In this document: positions 44,264 through 52,406 of the stretch, one piece after another
Numbering within the stretch: position 1 is the stretch's first letter
Layout of the letters: each line of letters begins with the position of its first letter
Origin: Streptacidiphilus jiangxiensis
Lineage (GTDB): Bacteria; Actinomycetota; Actinomycetes; Streptomycetales; Streptomycetaceae
Reading direction: 5' to 3'
NCBI RefSeq assembly: GCF_900109465.1
Contig: NZ_FOAZ01000002.1
Location: 557,280 to 621,279, forward strand
DNA: 64,000 nucleotides
The notes under the pieces: generated by a model
Databases searched by the model: none
Seen by the model: only the letters and a program-made list of their open reading frames with translations
What the model was told of the DNA's origin: nothing
Made by a program: the position numbers and the translations under genes

Positions 44264-45583
44264 TCACAGCCGGTCGAGGCGCTCCTGCAGCCAGGAGGCG
44301 TAGCGGGGGTGGCCGTGCAGGTGTGCCTCCCACGACGGGTGGGCGTAGAGGAGGTCGCGCACGGTCGGGATGTCGTACGTCCCGGGGCCGAGGACCTCGC
44401 GCAGGACCACGACGTCGAGGCCGGGGGCCAAGGGCTTCGCGGCCATCCGGTCGAGGAGCGCGGGCAGGTCCGTGGTCGCCGCCAGTGCACGGACCGCGCG
44501 GATGTGGTGGGCCATCCACCGCACGCGCAGCGGGTACTCCGGCTCGCCCTGGGCCGGCAGGTCCGCGAAGGTCGGAGCGAGCGCGGTCAGCAGGCGGTCG
44601 ACCAGCGCGTCGAGGTCCTGCGGCAGGTCGGGGTACTCGTCGGTGAAGTGGGTCCACTCGTGCGACATCCGCTCGGCGCGGTCGGCGATGTCGTGGAGGC
44701 GGGCCGGTGCGGTCGCCTCGCTCGGGTCCGAGGCCATGAAGGCGGCGCCGAGGAGCTCGTAGTCGAGGGTGCAGTCTTCCGCCAGCAGCACGGCGTCGTA
44801 GAGGTCCTTGCCCTGCGGGTGCAGGTCGCCCAGCCACCACACCAGCTTCCAGGCGAGCGACAGTTCGGGGCTCGCCGCGAGGAGACGGGCGCCCGCCGTG
44901 CCCGAGCCCGCCGACAAGGCCTCCAGGTCGGTCGGTACGGGCTCCTGCGGCAGTTCCTCGTTGAAGACGAAGTCCAGCTGCACCACCCCGCCCGGCAGGC
45001 CCGCGGCGCTCCACGGCAGGACCAGCCGGCGGCCGGGGACGCGCTCGTACGTCCAGATCTCGTCGCTGACCGCCCCGGCGACGTCGAACCGGACCACGCC
45101 GTCCGCGGCGTCGGCGGCCCGCTGCGCCGCAAGGGCGACGCCGTCCAGCAGCCCGAGCGCCTCCGGCCCGTCGAAGGCGAAGGTGGGCGGCACCACGACG
45201 AAGTCGAGGTCGCCGGGTTCACGCGCGGCCTCGCCGAACCAGGTGCGCAACAGCACACTGCCGCGCAGCACCAACGAGTCGGCCCACGGCGAGGCGGCGA
45301 TCCCGGCGAGCACCAGGTCCAGCGCGGCACGGCGGGCCTCCCGCCAGGCGCGGGCGAGGTCGTGGTCCGCGAACGCCGGGTCGCCGGCCCGGAAGGCGTT
45401 GCGGTACTGCTTCAACGCGGGCTCGAAGTGCCGCAGTTGCCGCGCTCGCTCGTCCCCGACGGGCCGCAGTGTCAGCGGCAGCCTCCGCTCCTGGCGCGCC
45501 TCGTCCCCCAGCGGGACCTGCGGCACCTCACCGTCGGACCACCGCTGCTTCCACGCGTCGTGGACGTTCTGGTACTCGCTCAC
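44264..45583 (-). CDS. AbiEii-like nucleotidyltransferase, longer paralogue
   Basis: A 439-residue paralogue of the next gene. It has LRGSVLLRTWFGEAAREPGDLDFVV and AWKLVWWLGDLHPQGKDLYDAVLL, and an extra C-terminal third of about 150 residues rich in helices. The GTG at 45583 has GAGGGGG seven bases upstream and lies inside the end of the upstream gene (56-base overlap), so translation is coupled. Function unknown; a defence or tRNA/nucleotide-modifying role is possible. Confidence 0.75.
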   Translation of the reverse strand: MSEYQNVHDAWKQRWSDGEVPQVPLGDEARQERRLPLTLRPVGDERARQLRHFEPALKQYRNAFRAGDPAFADHDLARAWREARRAALDLVLAGIAASPWADSLVLRGSVLLRTWFGEAAREPGDLDFVVVPPTFAFDGPEALGLLDGVALAAQRAADAADGVVRFDVAGAVSDEIWTYERVPGRRLVLPWSAAGLPGGVVQLDFVFNEELPQEPVPTDLEALSAGSGTAGARLLAASPELSLAWKLVWWLGDLHPQGKDLYDAVLLAEDCTLDYELLGAAFMASDPSEATAPARLHDIADRAERMSHEWTHFTDEYPDLPQDLDALVDRLLTALAPTFADLPAQGEPEYPLRVRWMAHHIRAVRALAATTDLPALLDRMAAKPLAPGLDVVVLREVLGPGTYDIPTVRDLLYAHPSWEAHLHGHPRYASWLQERLDRL

Positions 45584-46238
45584 TCTCGTCCCCCTCGTCC
45601 GCATCGTCGATCCACCCCGCGTCCACGCCCGCATCGCTGTCGTGGACCACGAACTCCCGCTCCACCTCGGCCCATCGGTGCCCCGCCTGCCGCAGCGACA
45701 CCAGCAGGGCGTCCAGCCGCGCACCCGCGGTCCCGCGACCGACACCGTGGCAGCGCTGCGTGACGAAGCGTCGCTCGAGGCCATCGGCACCGATCCGCCG
45801 GGCGTTCCAGGACAAATGGGCCCGATGGGGCGTCACCAGCTCCGCCAGGGAACCCAGATCAGCGCCGGGCTCGAGCAACAGGCAGACGTGGTGCTCGAAG
45901 TAGCGTCCCGCTGCCATATGGAGGCGCGCGTCGACGTCGTCGAGGACGGGCACGCCGTCGGCCCGGGCCGAGACCTCCAGCTTGACCCGGAGGACGGTGA
46001 AGCCGTCCTCCTCGAGCGCGGCCGTGACGCTCCGAACTGCGGCGAGCTGCTCGTCGAGAGCGCCCCGGCCGCGCAGCGTCAGCATCGGCTGGGAGGGCGT
46101 GCGGCCGCGCGCGAGGACGATGTGGGTGAGCTTGAGCCCGGCCCGGGCCGCCCACGCGTCCAGGCGCGCGTGCTCCGCCTCCGCCTCGCACCCCACGGTC
46201 ACATGGGCCTCGAAAGGCCCCGAGAAGGTCCTGTCCAC
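45528..46238 (-). CDS. Conserved hypothetical protein
   Basis: A 236-residue protein. It starts FSGPFEAHVTVGC and has LKLTHIVLARGRTPSQPM, GRYFEHHVCLLL and RFVTQRCHGVGR segments, with several His residues in beta-strand-like contexts (HVTV, THIVL). This vaguely recalls 2H-phosphoesterase/RNA-ligase folds, but I cannot confirm that. GGAGGGAGGAG lies seven bases before the GTG start. It leads the operon with the two nucleotidyltransferases, and such a partnership suggests a shared nucleic-acid substrate. Confidence 0.6.
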   Translation of the reverse strand: MDRTFSGPFEAHVTVGCEAEAEHARLDAWAARAGLKLTHIVLARGRTPSQPMLTLRGRGALDEQLAAVRSVTAALEEDGFTVLRVKLEVSARADGVPVLDDVDARLHMAAGRYFEHHVCLLLEPGADLGSLAELVTPHRAHLSWNARRIGADGLERRFVTQRCHGVGRGTAGARLDALLVSLRQAGHRWAEVEREFVVHDSDAGVDAGWIDDADEGDESERVPERPRRVEAAVVRR

Positions 46239-46438
46239 GCGTCCGCTCCTCCCTCCGACGCGCCACCCTACGCGGCACCGGCTCCGCGATGCCGGCGGAG
46301 CTGCCGGAGCGGCCGCGGACGCCGTGGGAGGAGCACGATCTCGACGGCGGTGCTCGACCTGCTCGACGGCTGACCGGCCGGTCCACAGAGAATTCACAGA
46401 CTGCCCTGCTGCACTGCGGCCTGGAGGGGAGGACCGCC

Positions 46439-47377
46439 GTGTCGCACACACCCCGTCGGCTCGCGCCGGCGCTGACGCTCGCCCTGCTCGGTCTGCTCAG
46501 CCTACTGGCCGGATGCACGCACCACGGGCCCGTACCGGGCCCCGCGCCGACCGCGCTCCCCGTCGGCAGCTCGACCGGGCAGGTCGTGGTCGGCGGGACC
46601 ACCCGGAGCTACCGGGTCCACCGCCCGGCCGCGCTGCCCGCGCGGGCGCCGGTCGTGGTGATGCTCCACGGCGGGTTCGGCAGCGCCGCGCAGGCGGAGC
46701 AGTCCTACGGGTGGGACCAGGCGGCCGACGCCGGGCACTTCGTCGTGGTCTACCCGGACGGACTGGACCGGGCGTGGAACGCGGGCGGCGGCTGCTGCGG
46801 CACGCCCGGCCGCCAGGGCACGGACGACGTGGCCTTCGTGGCCGACGCCCTGGCGGCCGTGGAGCGGCAGGTCCCGGTGGACACGCGCCGCGTCTACGCG
46901 ACGGGGATCTCCAACGGCGGCATGATGGCCTACCGACTGGCCTGCGACACCCGCCTGTTCGCGGCCGTCGGCGTCGACTCGGGGACCCTGCTGGGTAACT
47001 GCGCCGCGCCCGCGCCGGTCTCGGTCCTGCACATCCACGGCACGGCCGATCACAACATCCCCTACCTCGGCGGCCCGGGCCAGGGACCCGCCCGGATCGA
47101 CGGTCCGCCGGTCCCGCAGGTGGTGGCCGGCTGGCGGACGACCGACGACTGCGCCGCGCCGACCGGCACGACCGCCGGGCCGGTCACGACGCTTCTCGCG
47201 ACCTGCCCGGACGGCCGTGCGGTGGAGCTGCTCACCATCGCGGGCGCGGGCCACCAGTGGCCGGGCTCGCCCGACCGTCCCGTGCTCCAGCGCGTGCTGG
47301 GCCTCGACACCCCCTCCAGGGCCCTGGACGCCACGGCGGTCTTCTGGTCCTTCTTCGCCGCCCACCCCGCGCCCTGA
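46439..47377 (+). CDS. Secreted lipoprotein esterase of the PHB depolymerase family
   Basis: A 312-residue LpqC-like esterase. A lipoprotein signal (LLGLLSLLAGC, lipobox Cys near 25) would anchor it outside the membrane. The catalytic domain has VVMLHGGFGSA, YPDGLDRAWN, the nucleophile in GISNGGMMAYRLACD, the acid region HIHGTADHNIPY and the His in GAGHQWPG. The family hydrolyses polyhydroxybutyrate or feruloyl/acetyl esters. GGAGG precedes the GTG start. It is a single gene, convergent with folD. Confidence 0.88.
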   Translation: MSHTPRRLAPALTLALLGLLSLLAGCTHHGPVPGPAPTALPVGSSTGQVVVGGTTRSYRVHRPAALPARAPVVVMLHGGFGSAAQAEQSYGWDQAADAGHFVVVYPDGLDRAWNAGGGCCGTPGRQGTDDVAFVADALAAVERQVPVDTRRVYATGISNGGMMAYRLACDTRLFAAVGVDSGTLLGNCAAPAPVSVLHIHGTADHNIPYLGGPGQGPARIDGPPVPQVVAGWRTTDDCAAPTGTTAGPVTTLLATCPDGRAVELLTIAGAGHQWPGSPDRPVLQRVLGLDTPSRALDATAVFWSFFAAHPAP

Positions 47378-47399
47378 CCCGCTCCCGCGTCGGCCGCGT

Positions 47400-48293
47400 T
47401 CAGCCGCCGACGGGCAGCCCCAGCTGTCGCGTCGCGGCGGTGACCGTCTGCTCCAGCAGCACGGCGATGGTCATCGGCCCGACGCCGCCCGGGACGGGCG
47501 TGATCAGGCTCGCGCGCTCGCGTGCCGTCTCGAAGTCCACGTCGCCGACGTTGCCGGGGTTGTAGCCGGCGTCGACGACGACCGCGCCGGGCTTGACGTC
47601 CGTCCCGGCGATCAGTCGGGGTCGGCCGACGGCGGCGACCACGACATCGGCCTCACGCACGAGTGCGGGCAGGTCGCTGGTCCGCGAGTGGCAGTAGGTG
47701 ACCGTCGCGTCCTGCCCGAGAAGCAGCATGCCGACCGGCTTGCCCAGGATCGCGCTGCGGCCGACCACGACGGCGTGCTTGCCCGCGAGGTCGACGTCGT
47801 AGGCGTCGAGCAGCCGCATGATGCCGCCGGGCGTGCAGGAGACGAAGCCGGGCAGCCCGAAGCCCATCGCGGCGAAGGAGTGCATGGTCACGCCGTCGAC
47901 GTCCTTCTCCGGCGCGATCGCCTCGAACGCGGCCCGCTCGTCGATGTGCGGCCCGACGGGGTGCTGCAACAGGATGCCGTGCACGTCCGGGTCGGCGGAG
48001 AGGACGGCGACGGCGTCGACCAGCTCGGCGGTGGAGACGGAGGCCGGCAGGGCGACGTGGCGTGAGCGGATGCCCGCCCCGGCGCAGCGGTTCTGCTTCA
48101 TCCGGACGTAGGTGACCGAGGCGGGGTCCTCACCGACGAGGACGGTGGCCAGGCAGGGGGCCGTTCCGGTGCGCCGCAGCAGGTCGGCGGCGGCCTCCGT
48201 GGTCTGCTGGACAAGGCGGCGGGCGAGGCCGGTGCCGTCCATGAGGTTGTCGGTGGGCCGGGTCTTCTCGGAGTTCTGGGTCGTCGTGGACAT
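47400..48293 (-). CDS. folD: FolD: methylenetetrahydrofolate dehydrogenase/cyclohydrolase
   Basis: A 297-residue bifunctional enzyme that interconverts 5,10-methylene-, methenyl- and 10-formyl-THF. It has the Lys-bearing SVTYVRMKQ segment, ILLQHPVGPHIDERAAFEAIAPEKDVDG, and the NADP-binding VVGRSAILGKPVGMLLL. GGGAG lies seven bases before the ATG. Its leader holds a ZTP riboswitch, so expression should rise when ZMP/ZTP signals a shortage of 10-formyl-THF. Confidence 0.95.
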   Translation of the reverse strand: MSTTTQNSEKTRPTDNLMDGTGLARRLVQQTTEAAADLLRRTGTAPCLATVLVGEDPASVTYVRMKQNRCAGAGIRSRHVALPASVSTAELVDAVAVLSADPDVHGILLQHPVGPHIDERAAFEAIAPEKDVDGVTMHSFAAMGFGLPGFVSCTPGGIMRLLDAYDVDLAGKHAVVVGRSAILGKPVGMLLLGQDATVTYCHSRTSDLPALVREADVVVAAVGRPRLIAGTDVKPGAVVVDAGYNPGNVGDVDFETARERASLITPVPGGVGPMTIAVLLEQTVTAATRQLGLPVGG

Positions 48294-48316
48294 CAGCCGC
48301 TCCCGGGCTCGACGGT

Positions 48317-48403
48317 GGGTCGCCCAGGCGCGCGGCATCGACGGATGTCGGGCCGCTCCCCGGTGGTCGTCCACCTCAGCGCCAGTCACGGCCCGGATCC
48401 ACC
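48317..48403 (-). promoter_or_regulatory. ZTP (pfl) riboswitch upstream of folD
   Basis: On the minus strand the leader contains GGGCCGTGACTGGCG, then GGTGG...ACCACCGGGGAGCGGCCC, and finally GCCGCGCGCCTGGGCGACC, the three conserved blocks of the pfl/ZTP aptamer with its P3 hairpin and pseudoknot. It ends just before the folD ribosome site, which suggests control of translation start or of a nearby terminator. Known actinobacterial folD genes carry this element. Confidence 0.9.
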
Positions 48404-48464
48404 CTACTCGCCGTGGGCACGGCAGTCCCGCACCCACGGCGGAGCGCACCGCGGTGCTTCCGGC

Positions 48465-50531
48465 TCAGGCGAGGGCCGCGATCTCGTGGGCGATGTCCTC
48501 GTCGTCCGGGGCGTTCTCGGCGGCGCGACGCAGTTCGGCCAGGGCCTCGGCGGGGCGGCCGGCGTCGCGGTGGACCAGGGCGAGGTTGTAGCGCAGGGCC
48601 GGGTCCTGCGGGTCGAGGGTGACCGCGCGGGTCAGGTCCTCGGTGGCCAGGGCCAGGTCGCCCGCCGCGTAGGCGACGCCCGCCCGGCCGGAGAGGGCGA
48701 TGACCAGGTCGGGGTCGGCCTTCAGCGCGCGGTCGTAGGAGGCCCGGGCGGCGGGCAGGTCCTCGGTCTCGACGTGGTACTGGCCGAGGACGGCGTGGAG
48801 GTAGGGGTTCTCCGGGTCGTGACGCAGGCCGGCCAGCGCGTCCTCGCGGGCCGACTCCAGGTCGCCCGCGTCCAGCAGCAGTCCGGCCCGGTTGACGTAG
48901 GCGTCCACGAAGTCGGGCTGCAGGTCGAGCACGTAGCTGAAGTCGGCGAGCGCGCCGTCGACGTCTCCCTCGCCGAACCGCAGGTCGCCGCGGTTGTAGT
49001 AGATCTCCGGGAACGGCGGCGAGAGCCGCAGGGCCTTCGCGTAGTCGGCGAGCGCCTCCTCGCTGCGGCCCAGCCGCCGCAGGATCGTGCCGCGTTCGAG
49101 GTGGTGCTCGGCGTGGTTGGGGTCCTCGCGGATCACGACCTCGTAGTCGGCGAGGGCGTCGTCGAGACGGCCCAGCGCGAGGTAGACGCGGGCGCGGTTG
49201 TTCTTGAGCACGGAGCGGTGCAGCACGTGCGAGTCGTCCGGCAGCAGCCGGTCCAGCATGTCGATGCACTCGTCGACCAGGCGCAGCGCCTCCTGCGGCG
49301 CACCGAGGTTGACCTCCACCAGCGCCAACCCGTTGCGGTAGAAAGCACTCTGGAAGGCCCGCTCGTGCGGGTCCTCGATCAGCGAGGCGGTGGCGATGGC
49401 GGCGTTCAGCCAGGACTTGGCCTTGCGCTGGTCGCGGCGCTCGGGGTCGTTGTGGCGGGTGTAGAGCATGGCCGTCGAGTAGGCGGCGTTCATGTGCACG
49501 CCGGGCTTGGTGGAGTGGAAGCGGGCCTGGTCGTCCATCAGTTCCGCCTCCTCCGTCCGGCCGAGGATGGAGAGGGCGAGCGTCGTGCCCTTGGCGAAGG
49601 CCCACCAGCGGTCGTGCTCGGTGACGGCGTCGACCAGGGCGAGACCGCGCTGCCCGTACTCGACGCAGGCGGCGTAGAAACCCAGGCAGAGGCAGTGGTC
49701 CATGGCGTGGAAGACGGCCTTCACCCCGGCCTCGCCCGGCTCGCTGCCGTGCTCGCGGTGGTGGGCGAGCGCGCCGACGCGCAGCGACTCCTGGTCGAGC
49801 GCCTCGATCTGCTCGGCGCGCCGGTCGTGCAGGGCCGCGCGGGCGGCGGGGTCGAGGGCGAGGTACGCGGCGAGGTCGGCGGGCTCGTCGCTGACGCAGT
49901 CGGCCATCACGTAGTCGGCGGGGTCGAGCACACTCTCCTCGGTGGCGGCGGCGACCTCGACCAGGACGGCGTGCTCGCGCAGCACGGCGAGCAGGTCCGG
50001 GTCGGCGGGCTCCTGCTGCGGCATGCAGATCACGACCTGGAGCCGGGCCGGATCGACCCGGCGCACCAGATTGGCCAGGAACTCCAGATCGGTCGGGTCG
50101 GCCTGGTCCACCTGCTCGACCACGACGGTGCGCAGGCCCTCGCCGGCGGCGGCGTCGTGGACGAACTCGACCAGGCCGTTGCCGATGCGGACCGTGCGCA
50201 GCCGGGCGTAGTAGCGGGTGCGCTCGGCGGGGATCGCCATCGAGGTCAGGGTCTCGCGGGAGTTGGGCACCAGGTTGTGCAACTCCGGTGCTGCCGACAG
50301 CAGTTCGATGTCATAGCGGCCGACGAGCGCGGGGTCGCGGGGCAGGGTGCCGGGCACCAGGGCGCGGGCGAGCGTCCCGGCGGCGGTGAACGGGCCGCGC
50401 AGCCGGCGGTGGGCGTCGACGACGAGGGTGTCGGGGGCGTCGAGCGAGATCCCGAGGCCGAGCAGCGCCCGGCTCCGGTCCCGACGCAGCCCGCCCCGAA
50501 GCCAGTAGTGCGGGCGCGCGGACTGGTTCAT
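48465..50531 (-). CDS. TPR protein with degenerate ATPase-like N-terminus (RiPP-like operon)
   Basis: A 688-residue protein. Residues 1-300 look like a STAND/LuxR-type ATPase core without a P-loop: RLRGPFTAAGTLARALVP, then VVVEQVDQADPTDLEFLANL as a Walker B-like strand and RLQVVICMPQ. Residues 320-688 are about ten TPR units (for example AEHHLERGTILRRLGRSEEA and FVDAYVNRAGLLLDAGDLE). It follows the membrane protease by 77 bases and is probably the third gene of the peptide operon, where it may act as a scaffold or carrier. I do not recognise a characterised homologue. Confidence 0.75.
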   Translation of the reverse strand: MNQSARPHYWLRGGLRRDRSRALLGLGISLDAPDTLVVDAHRRLRGPFTAAGTLARALVPGTLPRDPALVGRYDIELLSAAPELHNLVPNSRETLTSMAIPAERTRYYARLRTVRIGNGLVEFVHDAAAGEGLRTVVVEQVDQADPTDLEFLANLVRRVDPARLQVVICMPQQEPADPDLLAVLREHAVLVEVAAATEESVLDPADYVMADCVSDEPADLAAYLALDPAARAALHDRRAEQIEALDQESLRVGALAHHREHGSEPGEAGVKAVFHAMDHCLCLGFYAACVEYGQRGLALVDAVTEHDRWWAFAKGTTLALSILGRTEEAELMDDQARFHSTKPGVHMNAAYSTAMLYTRHNDPERRDQRKAKSWLNAAIATASLIEDPHERAFQSAFYRNGLALVEVNLGAPQEALRLVDECIDMLDRLLPDDSHVLHRSVLKNNRARVYLALGRLDDALADYEVVIREDPNHAEHHLERGTILRRLGRSEEALADYAKALRLSPPFPEIYYNRGDLRFGEGDVDGALADFSYVLDLQPDFVDAYVNRAGLLLDAGDLESAREDALAGLRHDPENPYLHAVLGQYHVETEDLPAARASYDRALKADPDLVIALSGRAGVAYAAGDLALATEDLTRAVTLDPQDPALRYNLALVHRDAGRPAEALAELRRAAENAPDDEDIAHEIAALA

Positions 50532-50608
50532 CTGAGTCTCCCTGGGGGCGAGGGCGGGCCGGAGGGGGTGCGGTGCGGAGTCGGTCCTGAGCGGTCGGGC
50601 GCGGGAGG

Positions 50609-51844
50609 TCAGACCGAGGCGGGAGCGGCGCCGGAAGCGGCGGCCTGATCCGCGCCTCGGCGCCGCCGCCCGCGCGCGGCGAGGTACCCGGCGAGGGCCA
50701 GCTCGCCGAAGTTCAGCACCAGGAAGACGCACACGTCGGTGACGTTGAGCACGGAGGTGTCGCGCACCAGCTTGTGCAGGGCGAGCTCGGTGATCCGGAT
50801 CGCGGCCGGCAGCATGACGGTGAAGGCCAGCACGGTCAGCAGCGTGTAGCCGCCCACCATCAGCCACACGTACCAACGGGCCACGCTGCGGTCGCGCGGG
50901 GTCCAGCTCTCCGGGTCGACCAGGCCCTCGCGGCGGCCCAGCAGCGTCCGGACCCGGTTCTGCAGCAGCTGCCGGGAGACCGTCTGCAGGTCGTTGCAGC
51001 CGAGGACGGTGGTGGCGAGGAAGTACAGATCGGTCCGGAGGAAGAAGTAGAACTGCCAGGCGAGCCGCATCAGCGTGCCGAAGGCCATGGCGAGCAGGAA
51101 GCGTCCGGTCAGGCCGGCCGCGCCGGTGTGGGTGACCAGCGGGGCGGCGGCGAGACTCAGGCCGCAGACCACGACCACGTCCACCCCCATGCCGGACAGC
51201 ATCGGCAGGTACCGCTTGCGGCGCGGCACCGCGACGAGCCCGTCGAGGGAGGTGAGGAAGACCAGGTAGTAGAAGCGGCGGCCGATCCGCAGCGTGGAGT
51301 TGAGGCCGAGGCGGCGTCCGGCGAGCGCGTGCGCGCCCTCGTGCAGCAGGATCCAGGGCAGTTGGCCGAGCACGTTGCCCGCGGTCAGCGCGACCAGCGA
51401 GGAGGTGGTGAAGAACAGGTTCTGGTACTGCGGGGTGACGTGGGCGTCCGTCGACATGACGACGATCCCGGCGAGGGTCACCGCCGCGTACAGGCACCAG
51501 GCGGGCCAGGAGAAGACCGCCTGGGCCAGCCGCCGCCAGCGGATCACCGGCGCCTCGGCGACCTGCTCGCCCTCGGGCACCAGGAGCTCGAACTCCTCCA
51601 GGACCTCCAGGAACTCCAGCATGTCGACGCTCTCGCCGTACTGCTGCTCGTACCAGCGGGCGGCCTCGTTGGGGCTCACCCCCTCCTCCAGCCGGCGCAG
51701 CAGGGCGGCGCCGTCGGCGGGGAAGAGGCCGTAGCTGTCGATGTCGGCCCGGCCGACCGTGACCTCCTCCCCCTCCTCCAGAAAGGTCAGGGGGTAGAGT
51801 CTCAAGGGCTGGTCCAGATCAACCGCGCTTCCGTCCACGGACAA
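50609..51844 (-). CDS. Membrane HExxH metalloprotease (M50-like) with PqqD-like N-terminus
   Basis: A 411-residue membrane protein. The first 90 residues resemble a PqqD/RRE-type winged helix (LFPADGAALLRRLEEGVSP...ESVDMLEFLEVLEEFELLVP). After that come about seven to eight TM helices; one contains LLHEGAHALAGRRLG, a zinc HExxH motif inside a helix as in site-2 proteases, and LSGMGVDVVVVCG could give the third ligand Asp. Such proteases with a peptide-binding domain are found with modified peptides. It lies about 100 bases after a 30-residue peptide gene, separated by a hairpin, so it may cleave or export that peptide. Confidence 0.8.
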   Translation of the reverse strand: MSVDGSAVDLDQPLRLYPLTFLEEGEEVTVGRADIDSYGLFPADGAALLRRLEEGVSPNEAARWYEQQYGESVDMLEFLEVLEEFELLVPEGEQVAEAPVIRWRRLAQAVFSWPAWCLYAAVTLAGIVVMSTDAHVTPQYQNLFFTTSSLVALTAGNVLGQLPWILLHEGAHALAGRRLGLNSTLRIGRRFYYLVFLTSLDGLVAVPRRKRYLPMLSGMGVDVVVVCGLSLAAAPLVTHTGAAGLTGRFLLAMAFGTLMRLAWQFYFFLRTDLYFLATTVLGCNDLQTVSRQLLQNRVRTLLGRREGLVDPESWTPRDRSVARWYVWLMVGGYTLLTVLAFTVMLPAAIRITELALHKLVRDTSVLNVTDVCVFLVLNFGELALAGYLAARGRRRRGADQAAASGAAPASV

Positions 51845-51880
51845 CCACCTGCCACCTCGTCGGGGTCGGCTCCAAGGGCC

Positions 51881-51915
51881 CCGGTCCGGGCCGCATTACG
51901 GGCGGCCCGGACCGG
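51881..51915 (-). terminator. Attenuator-like hairpin between peptide and protease genes
   Basis: CCGGTCCGGGCCGC pairs perfectly with GCGGCCCGGACCGG around a seven-base loop. No U-run follows. The position, after a short peptide gene and before its processing genes, would allow more peptide than enzyme. Confidence 0.65.
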
Positions 51916-51949
51916 TCTTACCGGTGTCTCACCTGGGAATGACGCAGCG

Positions 51950-52042
51950 TCAGGCGAGGACGGGGCCGCCGCCGCAGTAGCAGGCGGAAGCAGCCGAGGT
52001 CAGCCGAACGGTGCCGGCCTTGCGCACGGTGATCTTCTTCAT
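51950..52042 (-). CDS. Putative RiPP precursor peptide, 30 residues
   Basis: A 30-residue peptide with a basic leader-like start (MKKITVRK), a central VRLTSAASA and a C-terminal ACYCGGGPVLA with two Cys separated by Tyr and a Gly3-Pro stretch. AAGGAG lies seven bases before the ATG, one of the best ribosome sites in the window, and a TTGACA promoter is placed about 177 bases upstream of the peptide start. It has no hydrophobic signal peptide. The protease and TPR genes follow on the same strand. A modified, cleaved C-terminal core is likely, but no modifying enzyme such as a radical SAM or YcaO is present in the operon. Confidence 0.7.
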   Translation of the reverse strand: MKKITVRKAGTVRLTSAASACYCGGGPVLA

Positions 52043-52406
52043 GGTGCTCTCCTTAGAGCCGGTGACGCCATCCCGGGCGCGGACGCGACCGGGCCCCCGG
52101 GCAGAGCCCGGGAGATCGAGGCGGGGCGGGAACCCCTTGCGCAGGTGGGTCTGTGAAGAAGGTGCGGTGAAACCGTGTGTGAACCGGTGGAGTTGTGGAT
52201 GCACCGTCACGGGCGACGAGATTTGCATGCACCTGACGGGGTGTCAATATGCCACCCCTTCAGTCGGATCGGCCGAATTGTCATGTCCTGATCCTTCGAA
52301 AACGGACGGTGCCGTCCCAGTCGGCCCCGTGGGACAACGGGACCGCCGAACGAACGGTCAGTCGTCCTCTCGACGGCGTAGACGAATCACTCCGTCGGCC
52401 CGGTGT
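52043..52406. other. 364-base intergenic region before the peptide operon
   Basis: This gap holds the minus-strand promoter of the peptide gene and a leader of about 170 bases. The leader includes the stretch GGGCCCCCGGGC with a nearby complementary GAGCCCGGG, which may fold. I see no further gene in it. The other end lies downstream of the secreted Ig-like gene. Confidence 0.5.
52219..52247 (-). promoter_or_regulatory. Promoter of the peptide operon
   Basis: TTGACA on the minus strand (52247-52242) and AAATCT (52224-52219) are 17 bases apart, a good fit for a principal-sigma promoter. It points at the peptide gene with a leader of about 170 bases. Confidence 0.55.

Noticed and set aside
48294..48464. 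THF riboswitch before folD
   Set aside because: The conserved blocks fit the ZTP (pfl) aptamer instead.
51950..52042. Class I-IV lanthipeptide, lasso peptide or thiopeptide precursor
   Set aside because: No LanB/C/M/KC, lasso B/C protein, YcaO or radical SAM gene is adjacent; only a protease and a TPR protein follow.
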